Assembly (NCBI GenBank): GCA_023395395.1
Contig: JAEWZH010000021.1
Location: 62,001 to 126,000, forward strand
Reading direction: 5' to 3'
Length of the DNA stretch: 64,000 nt
Origin: Bacteroidota bacterium
Lineage (GTDB): Bacteria; Bacteroidota; Bacteroidia; Bacteroidales; Porphyromonadaceae
Shown here: positions 58,493 through 64,000 of the stretch, one piece after another
Layout: the number at the start of each line of letters is the position of its first letter
Position numbering within the stretch: the first letter of the stretch is position 1
Made by a program: the position numbers and the translations under genes
Notes under the pieces: model-generated
Told to the model about the DNA's origin: nothing
The model's database searches: none
What the model saw: the letters and a program-made list of their open reading frames with translations, nothing else

Positions 58493-59296
58493 TCAAAAGG
58501 GAAGTCCACCAAGAGTCTCTTCGATGTACTCAAAGGTACTCATCAGCTTAGCCTTACCGTCTACGACTGCTATGCAATGCTCGAAGTGTGCAGATGGTTT
58601 ACGATCCTTTGTACGGACTGTCCATCCATCATCATACATCACCACATTCTTGCTGCCAAGATTTATCATGGGCTCAATACAGATACAAAGCCCTTCCTCT
58701 ATCTTAGCGCCGGTCCCACGTCTACCAAAGTTTGGCACGTTGGGTGCTTCGTGCATACTCTTACCGATACCATGACCGGTAAACTCTCGTACTACGGAAT
58801 AGCCACGCTCTTCACAGTAGGTCTGTACAGCATTGCCGATGTCGCCAATACGCCTACCTACCTGTACCGCCTCTATCCCCTTATAGAGAGATTCGTAGGT
58901 GGTACGCAATAACCCCTTGACCTCTGCAGACACGTCTCCTACCGGAAAAGTAAAAGCGCTATCGCCTACAAAACCATCGAGAAGAGTTCCGCAGTCTACA
59001 CTGATGATATCGCCCTCCTCAAGGATGACCTTGTCAGAGGGGATACCATGCACTATATACTCATTGACGGAAGTACATAAGCTACCGGGAAATCCATTAT
59101 ATCCAAGAAAGGCCGGCTTGGCACCATGGTCGAGAATAAACTCATACGCAATAGTATCCAGCTCCTTAGTCGATATCCCTGGCTTGATATGCTTAGCGAG
59201 CTCCCCATGGGTCATACCGACCAATTGATTGGCTTTTGCGAGCTTCTCAATCTCTTCGGCACCCTTCAGGTATATCTCTCTTCGACCTATCATCAC
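58493..59296 (-). CDS. map: Methionine aminopeptidase, type I
   Basis: 267 residues. Metal ligands are in ISVDCGTLLDGFVGDSAF (two Asp), EFTGHGIGKSMHE (His) and CICIEPMI (Glu). It removes the initiator Met. It is 29 bases after secY. Confidence 0.97.
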   Translation of the reverse strand: MMIGRREIYLKGAEEIEKLAKANQLVGMTHGELAKHIKPGISTKELDTIAYEFILDHGAKPAFLGYNGFPGSLCTSVNEYIVHGIPSDKVILEEGDIISVDCGTLLDGFVGDSAFTFPVGDVSAEVKGLLRTTYESLYKGIEAVQVGRRIGDIGNAVQTYCEERGYSVVREFTGHGIGKSMHEAPNVPNFGRRGTGAKIEEGLCICIEPMINLGSKNVVMYDDGWTVRTKDRKPSAHFEHCIAVVDGKAKLMSTFEYIEETLGGLPF

Positions 59297-59325
59297 TTAC
59301 GAATCGTCCCTTATTAGACAGCTTA

Positions 59326-60651
59326 TCAATACAAATTACCTGAGCGTCCTTTGATTCTACCGGTCTCCAGTAGACCATCGTAGTGGTGCTGCAAGAGGTG
59401 ACTCTCTACCTGCTGGAGGGTATCCAATACCACACCCACAAGGATAATTAGAGATGTACCACCAAAGAATTGACTAAACTCAGCTGATACACCAAAGAGC
59501 CTTGCAAAAGCAGGAAGGATAGCTACTATTGCCAAGAAAATAGCTCCGGGCAAGGTAATCTTACTCATCACACTATCGAGGTACTCCTTAGTAGCCTTAC
59601 CGGGCTTCACTCCGGGGACAAAGCCATTCGAGCGCTTGAGCTCATCAGCCATCTGACCGGGATTGATGGTTACAGCAGTATAGAAGAAAGTGAAAACGAT
59701 GATGAGGAATGCAAAGATGAAGTTATACCAGAAACTTTGACCTGTCACAAAACCCTGCCAAAAAGTAGAGGTAGAGGTCATAGAGGGGAAAAGAGTCACT
59801 GGGATAAACATAATCGCCTGAGCAAAGATGATAGGCATCACGTTTGCAGCATTCACCTTCAGAGGGATATACTGGCGAGCACCACCATACATCTTATTAC
59901 CGACAGTGCGCTTAGCATACTGGACAGGGACACGACGAGTACCCTGCACAAGCATAATGGCACCAGCAATCACCACCAACAGTATCAGAGCCTCGATAAT
60001 GAAAAGGAAGATACCTCCAGGGCTGTTGAATCGGAGTGAAAACTCCTGCACAATCGAAGCTGGGAAACGAGCCAAAATACCGACAAGGATGATAAAGGAA
60101 ACACCATTACCAATACCTTTATCCGTAATGCGCTCGCCCAACCAGAGGGCAAACATCGAACCGGCAGCCATAAAGATTGTGCTGGAAACACTAAACCAAA
60201 AACTTGATGGCATAGAAGCTCCAGCAGCAGCAAGCTGATGATTGAGGTTGATTAGGTACACTGGTCCCTGCACAAACAGGATGGCAATGGTTAGGTACCT
60301 GGTCCACTGATTGATCTTGCGTCTGCCGCTCTCTCCCTCTCTTTGCATCTTTTGGATGGTAGGTACCACGATAGCCAATAACTGCAACACAATAGATGCT
60401 GAGATATAAGGCATGATACCAAGAGCCATGATAGAGGCATTACTAAACGCACCTCCGGAGAACATATCCAGAAGCGCCATCACACCACCGGCGGTCTGAT
60501 TCTTGAGCGAAACGAGGGCTGAAGGGTCAATCCCTGGCAGTACGATGTGAGTACCCAGACGATAGATAATAATCAGCCACACCGTAGTGATAATACGCTG
60601 TTTGAGATCCTCTATCTTCCAGATATTCCGGAGTGTCTGAACTAATTTCAT
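59326..60651 (-). CDS. secY: Preprotein translocase subunit SecY
   Basis: 441 residues, ten membrane helices. The plug region DMFSGGAFSNASIMALGIMP and later GFVPGVKPGKATKEYL are typical. It forms the Sec channel. It starts 23 bases after rplO. Confidence 0.98.
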   Translation of the reverse strand: MKLVQTLRNIWKIEDLKQRIITTVWLIIIYRLGTHIVLPGIDPSALVSLKNQTAGGVMALLDMFSGGAFSNASIMALGIMPYISASIVLQLLAIVVPTIQKMQREGESGRRKINQWTRYLTIAILFVQGPVYLINLNHQLAAAGASMPSSFWFSVSSTIFMAAGSMFALWLGERITDKGIGNGVSFIILVGILARFPASIVQEFSLRFNSPGGIFLFIIEALILLVVIAGAIMLVQGTRRVPVQYAKRTVGNKMYGGARQYIPLKVNAANVMPIIFAQAIMFIPVTLFPSMTSTSTFWQGFVTGQSFWYNFIFAFLIIVFTFFYTAVTINPGQMADELKRSNGFVPGVKPGKATKEYLDSVMSKITLPGAIFLAIVAILPAFARLFGVSAEFSQFFGGTSLIILVGVVLDTLQQVESHLLQHHYDGLLETGRIKGRSGNLY

Positions 60652-60674
60652 CGGTTACTCTCTCTAATCATTAA

Positions 60675-61118
60675 TTAAAGAATCACTAGCTCTCCACCAG
60701 CCTTCTCGATTGCCTCCTTTGCGCTCTTTGAAGCGGCATGTACAGATAGCTTTACCTTACTGGTAAGCTCGCCCATACCAAGCACCTTTACAAGAGCATC
60801 CTTGTGGACAAGGCCTGCTGCGGCAAGTTCTGCAATACCAATCTCAGTAATACCCTTTTGTGCGAGCTCTTCGAGCTTGCCAATGTTTACCGGAGCGTAC
60901 TCGACCCTGTTAGGATTACGGAAACCGAACTTAGGCAGTCTCCTCTGGAGAGGCATCTGACCTCCCTCAAAACCAAACTTTTGCTTATAGCCAGAGCGGC
61001 TCTTAGCACCCTTGTGACCTCTAGTAGAGGTACCGCCAAGGCCACTACCCGGACCACGACCAATCCTCTTGCGAGTCTTTGTGGATCCTGCTGCCGGCTT
61101 CAAATTTGTTAGGCTCAT
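60675..61118 (-). CDS. rplO: 50S ribosomal protein L15
   Basis: 147 residues. The Gly/Lys-rich N-terminus GRGPGSGLGGTSTRGHKGAK and the FEGGQMPLQRRLPKFGF segment are diagnostic. It follows rpmD. Confidence 0.98.
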   Translation of the reverse strand: MSLTNLKPAAGSTKTRKRIGRGPGSGLGGTSTRGHKGAKSRSGYKQKFGFEGGQMPLQRRLPKFGFRNPNRVEYAPVNIGKLEELAQKGITEIGIAELAAAGLVHKDALVKVLGMGELTSKVKLSVHAASKSAKEAIEKAGGELVIL

Positions 61119-61199
61119 AATGTCTTAACTTTTTTGATCTAAATGCGCAGACGACACGCTTTGCGGGGAGAGTAGAAGCTCCCACGGTCGTCCACTCGA

Positions 61200-61379
61200 T
61201 TAATTTTCTACTACAGCGACTAAGTGGCGTACTTTGTGGATATTCCCGAGTACAGCCGCATTTTTAGGGAGCTCTACCACCCTATTGAGTTTCTTCAGCC
61301 CGAGTGCATCCAGTGCTGCCTTTTGATCTTTGGGGCAACGGATGCGACTACGCACCTGCTTTATCTTTATAGTCTCCAT
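61200..61379 (-). CDS. rpmD: 50S ribosomal protein L30
   Basis: 59 residues, translated by hand from the ATG at 61379: starts METIKIKQVRSRIRCPKDQK and ends with VRHLVAVVEN. LGLKKLNRVVELP is the family signature. It is in the standard place between rpsE and rplO. Confidence 0.96.
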   Translation of the reverse strand: METIKIKQVRSRIRCPKDQKAALDALGLKKLNRVVELPKNAAVLGNIHKVRHLVAVVEN

Positions 61380-61402
61380 ATATAATATATGTACTCTTTC
61401 AA

Positions 61403-61909
61403 TTATCCCTTAAATACCTTCTCGACAGAGATGCCACGCACCTTTGCCACTTCTAGTGGGTCGCGCATCTCAGATAGTGCAGCGATAGTGGCCTTTACGA
61501 GATTGTGGGGGTTGCTAGAGCCTTGACACTTTGCAAGGACATCGGTCACACCTACACTCTCGAGCACAGCACGCATAGCACCACCGGCTACTACTCCAGT
61601 ACCCTCAGATGCGGGTCTGAGCATGACACGTGCACCACCAAACTTCGCCTCCTGCTCGTGAGGGACAGTACCCTTGTGGACAGCCACCTTAATTAGGTTT
61701 TTCTTCGCTGCCTCAGTAGCTTTCTGGATTGCGACACTCACTTCACCGGCCTTACCAAGACCATAGCCGATGATACCATTTTCATCACCTACCACCACCA
61801 TAGCAGCAAGCGTAAAGGTACGACCACCCTTTGTCACCTTAGTCACACGGTTAATCGCCACTAGCCTCTCCTTCAGCTCGAGGCCATTTACGGAGTTTAC
61901 TCTCTTCAT
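61403..61909 (-). CDS. rpsE: 30S ribosomal protein S5
   Basis: 168 residues. The double-stranded RNA-binding N-terminal domain has [17 protein letters not shown], and the C-terminal domain has [19 protein letters not shown]. It is 24 bases after rplR. Confidence 0.98.
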   Translation of the reverse strand: MKRVNSVNGLELKERLVAINRVTKVTKGGRTFTLAAMVVVGDENGIIGYGLGKAGEVSVAIQKATEAAKKNLIKVAVHKGTVPHEQEAKFGGARVMLRPASEGTGVVAGGAMRAVLESVGVTDVLAKCQGSSNPHNLVKATIAALSEMRDPLEVAKVRGISVEKVFKG

Positions 61910-61933
61910 ATTACTTACTATTTATGGTCGGTA

Positions 61934-62278
61934 TTAGAATTTCAATCCAGCCTTTCTGGCGCCCTCAGCTACTGCCTTCACACGACCGTGATAGAGATAG
62001 CCATTGCGGTCGAAAACCACACTCTCGATACCGGCAGCGATAGCCTTCTGAGCCACTGCCTCACCCACCTTATTGGCGAGCTCGCTCTTTGTGAGCTTAT
62101 CCTCAATGCTCCTTGAGCTGTAAGCAACAATGGTCTTGCCAGTCACATCGTCAATCACCTGAGCATAGATCTGCTTATTGCTCCTAAATACAGAAAGCCT
62201 TGGACGCTCAGCTGTACCATGAGTATGCTTGCGCACACGAGCTTTGATCTTTAGTCTTCTTTCTCTCTTAGTTATCAT
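61934..62278 (-). CDS. rplR: 50S ribosomal protein L18
   Basis: 114 residues. [20 protein letters not shown] and [20 protein letters not shown] are family signatures. It binds 5S rRNA. Confidence 0.98.
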   Translation of the reverse strand: MITKRERRLKIKARVRKHTHGTAERPRLSVFRSNKQIYAQVIDDVTGKTIVAYSSRSIEDKLTKSELANKVGEAVAQKAIAAGIESVVFDRNGYLYHGRVKAVAEGARKAGLKF

Positions 62279-62305
62279 AGATTACTTATCCTTCCAAAAG
62301 TGTGA

Positions 62306-62857
62306 TTACTTAGCTGCTGACTTTCCGGACTTCCTACGGATATTCTCACCGACAAACCTGATACCCTTGCCCTTGTATGGCTCAGGCTTGCGGAATGTAC
62401 GGATCTTAGCACACACCTGACCCAGAAGCTGCTTATCTGCCGATGTAAGGGATACGAGTGGCGCCTTGTTGCGCTCCATCTTAGTCTCCACCTTCACCTC
62501 ATCTGGAAGGAGGATAAAAATTGGGTGAGAATAGCCCACTGCCAGCTCGAGCAGCTGACCCTCATTTGAAGCCCTGAATCCCACGCCGATGAGCTCAAGT
62601 GTCTTGGTATAGCCCTCAGACACGCCAACGACCATGTTATTCACCAGCGAACGATAAAGGCCGTGAAGCGAACGCTCCTCCTTGTCATCCACATTACGCT
62701 CTAGGGTGAGCACTCCATCCTCAAGGGTTAGCTTGATACGTGGATCTACCTTCTGAGATAGCTCTCCCTTTGGTCCCTTTACGGTTACTACATTGTCCTT
62801 AATAGTAACAGTCACACCGCCAGGGATAGAAATTGGCATCTTACCTATTCTTGACAT
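62306..62857 (-). CDS. rplF: 50S ribosomal protein L6
   Basis: 183 residues. Starts MSRIGKMPISIPGGV and ends with the signature PEPYKGKGIRFVGENIRRK. It is 26 bases after rpsH and 27 bases before rplR. Confidence 0.98.
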   Translation of the reverse strand: MSRIGKMPISIPGGVTVTIKDNVVTVKGPKGELSQKVDPRIKLTLEDGVLTLERNVDDKEERSLHGLYRSLVNNMVVGVSEGYTKTLELIGVGFRASNEGQLLELAVGYSHPIFILLPDEVKVETKMERNKAPLVSLTSADKQLLGQVCAKIRTFRKPEPYKGKGIRFVGENIRRKSGKSAAK

Positions 62858-62883
62858 AACTTTGTTCCTTTCCTATTAAGTGA

Positions 62884-63279
62884 TTAGTAGATGTAACAAA
62901 GCACCTCACCGCCAATTTTGCGGTCAGCTGCCTCCTTATTGGTCATCACACCTTGGTTAGTGGATAGGATAGCGATACCGAGCCCGTTGAGCACGCGTGG
63001 CATATCCTTGTAGCCTACATAACGACGAAGTCCCGGGCGAGATACTCGCTCGAGATGCTTGATTGCATTCTGCTTAGATACGACATCGTACTTTAGCGCA
63101 ATCTTGATACTTCCCTGTGGTCCATTCTCATCAAACATGTAGTTGAGGATGTACCCCTTCTCAAAAAGGATCTTTGTCATCTCCTTCTTGATGTTGCTCG
63201 CAGGTATCTCTACCACTCTGTGCTTTGCCATGATGGCATTGCGCAGGCGAGTCAAATAGTCCGAAATTGGATCTGTCAT
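62884..63279 (-). CDS. rpsH: 30S ribosomal protein S8, first gene of this operon segment
   Basis: 131 residues. Starts MTDPISDYLTRLRNAIMAKH and ends with the signature GIAILSTNQGVMTNKEA. It normally follows rpsN in the spc operon. Here the upstream sequence carries neither rpsN nor rplE but a leader and a strong promoter, so rpsH begins the transcript. Confidence 0.98.
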   Translation of the reverse strand: MTDPISDYLTRLRNAIMAKHRVVEIPASNIKKEMTKILFEKGYILNYMFDENGPQGSIKIALKYDVVSKQNAIKHLERVSRPGLRRYVGYKDMPRVLNGLGIAILSTNQGVMTNKEAADRKIGGEVLCYIY

Positions 63280-63654
63280 AAAAAAAGTTGGTTAAATTAA
63301 TCTGAAAGCCGGGCTTTAACATCTTTTCTAGCCCATACTTCAGACAATATTTATACTCATTACTTCTCACGAAGCATTCCACATGCTGTACACTTTACGT
63401 TTATAGGCAAATGGAGACTTCCTAGGCATAGAGCCGCTGCTCTAGCCACAAAACACCGACTGACCGCCACCAGAAGTACCCTCGAGAAGCACTCTGGCGA
63501 AGCCACTCAACACTTTGATAGGCACAAAGGTACCAAACATTCCTCAATCCACCAAATACTTCTCACTCCACAACTTGAGGAGACATTCCATGTACAAGTG
63601 CAACATTTCCTCAAATTTAGGCAACTCAAAAGAGTAAAACGGGCAAAAGAATTT
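63280..63654. other. Leader and promoter region upstream of rpsH
   Basis: 375 bases with no S14 or L5 coding on either strand. It holds the promoter (63525-63556), a 9-bp bulged hairpin (63470-63479 with 63489-63497) and a 20-codon basic ORF starting at 63429 (MPRKSPFAYKRKVYSMWNAS). The leader would be about 240 bases. The hairpin could be an S8 feedback site; this is untested. Confidence 0.6.
63525..63556 (-). promoter_or_regulatory. Promoter of the rpsH-rplQ operon
   Basis: Minus-strand TTTG (63556-63553), a 20-base spacer and TACCTTTG (63532-63525) match the full Bacteroidota consensus. It is among the best promoters in the window, as expected for ribosomal genes. Confidence 0.8.
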
Positions 63655-64000
63655 TTACATCCTTTTTCTTCCCCATTTCATTACGAGCTTGAATAAGTTT
63701 TTGTAGAATATTGAATATCTTTGATAATGATAGAAGCCACTATCTCTAAATGCACTCAATAGCTCTTCTGTCGCTTCTTGAGCAGCGGGGTCAGGCTTCT
63801 TTTGGAGATTTCTAAATCCACCGAGAAGATTTGATCCGATGCAGCTGCGAAGTACCAGACGCTCTACTATCGAGAACGAGTGAGAAGCTTCAACGTAACG
63901 AAAAAAAATCAATTGAGAATATAGATAGTCAATATCGACTGCTAGACTTCTTGATCCGAGAATGCTGTCTCTGCGCTGAACATAGTGATAGAGGGGCTCG
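63655..64000 (-). CDS. 3' end of an unrecognised gene
   Basis: An open frame enters from the right edge and stops at 63655, giving 114 residues in view. It reads from EPLYHYVQRRDSILGSRSLA to a basic end (LVMKWGRKRM). The pattern of aromatic and basic residues at the end resembles the C-terminus of family 2 glycosyltransferases, but no catalytic motif is in view and I do not assign a function. It ends about 100 bases before the rpsH promoter. Confidence 0.55.
   Translation of the reverse strand, partial: EPLYHYVQRRDSILGSRSLAVDIDYLYSQLIFFRYVEASHSFSIVERLVLRSCIGSNLLGGFRNLQKKPDPAAQEATEELLSAFRDSGFYHYQRYSIFYKNLFKLVMKWGRKRM

Noticed and set aside
63161..63382. 73-codon ORF overlapping the 5' end of rpsH, considered as an S14 remnant
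   Set aside because: It is another frame of rpsH and its leader and lacks any S14 signature.
1..64000. tRNA or rRNA genes in the longer gaps
   Set aside because: The larger intergenic regions were read on both strands for cloverleaf ends with CCA-like acceptors and for T-loop motifs; none was convincing. A tRNAscan-SE run would settle this.

Overview
The window comes from a Bacteroidota chromosome, most likely Porphyromonas or a close relative in the Bacteroidales. Three things point there: a P. gingivalis-type minor fimbria cluster (mfa1 to mfa5 order), two SusC/SusD pairs, and many promoters with the Bacteroidota -7 box TAnnTTTG. Genes mostly lack recognisable Shine-Dalgarno sites, as is normal for the phylum. 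I saw no tRNA, rRNA, CRISPR array, prophage or intact insertion sequence.

Layout. 1-1207: 5' part of a phospho-sugar mutase gene, then a divergent rubredoxin. 1635-6532 (minus): one tight operon with an AspT/YidE-type transporter, pyrB, pyrI, lemA and a TPM-domain membrane protein. 6850-18762 (minus): a complete fimbrial operon, DUF3575 - DUF3868/OmpA - mfa1 - mfa2 - mfa3 - mfa4 - mfa5 (VWA tip protein) - LRR lipoprotein. It is preceded by a long structured leader containing what looks like a full intrinsic terminator. 19423-24309 (minus): three tandem paralogous DUF4988/BIG2/FISUMP-like surface lipoproteins. 24572-31359 (minus): lactonase-like lipoprotein, pyrF, lpxD, lpxC-fabZ, lpxA, a pRiA4b ORF-3-type protein and miaA, covering lipid A synthesis, pyrimidine synthesis and tRNA modification.

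31360-32058 is an AT-rich regulatory region with a 19-bp inverted repeat enclosing three 23-bp direct repeats. It sits upstream of a stand-alone SusC/SusD pair (32059-36819). 36933-40720 holds patatin, threonine aldolase, class II fructose-bisphosphate aldolase and a small lipoprotein. 40800-48980 (minus) is a polysaccharide utilisation locus: SusC, SusD, GH18 endoglycosidase and two DUF1735 glycan-binding lipoproteins. Directly upstream, 49583-54649 (minus) holds a beta-barrel protein, lgt, a flavodiiron protein, nagB and a sialidase. Together these suggest host N-glycoprotein foraging: sialidase trims terminal sialic acid, GH18 releases the glycan, the surface lipoproteins and SusCD bind and import it, and NagB handles amino sugar. 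The analogy is the Gpd/SiaC system of Capnocytophaga and the BT3983-3987 locus of Bacteroides.

54813-63279 (minus) is the distal ribosomal operon (rpsH through rplQ, with secY, map, infA and rpoA). It starts abruptly at rpsH behind its own strong promoter. The usual upstream rplE-rpsN are replaced by the 3' end of an unrelated gene, so the spc operon appears split here.

The best candidates for undescribed biology are the structured attenuator/sRNA region ahead of the fimbrial operon, the repeat-rich control region of the orphan SusCD pair, a small duplicated peptide-coding element found next to both SusC loci, and the split ribosomal operon leader.
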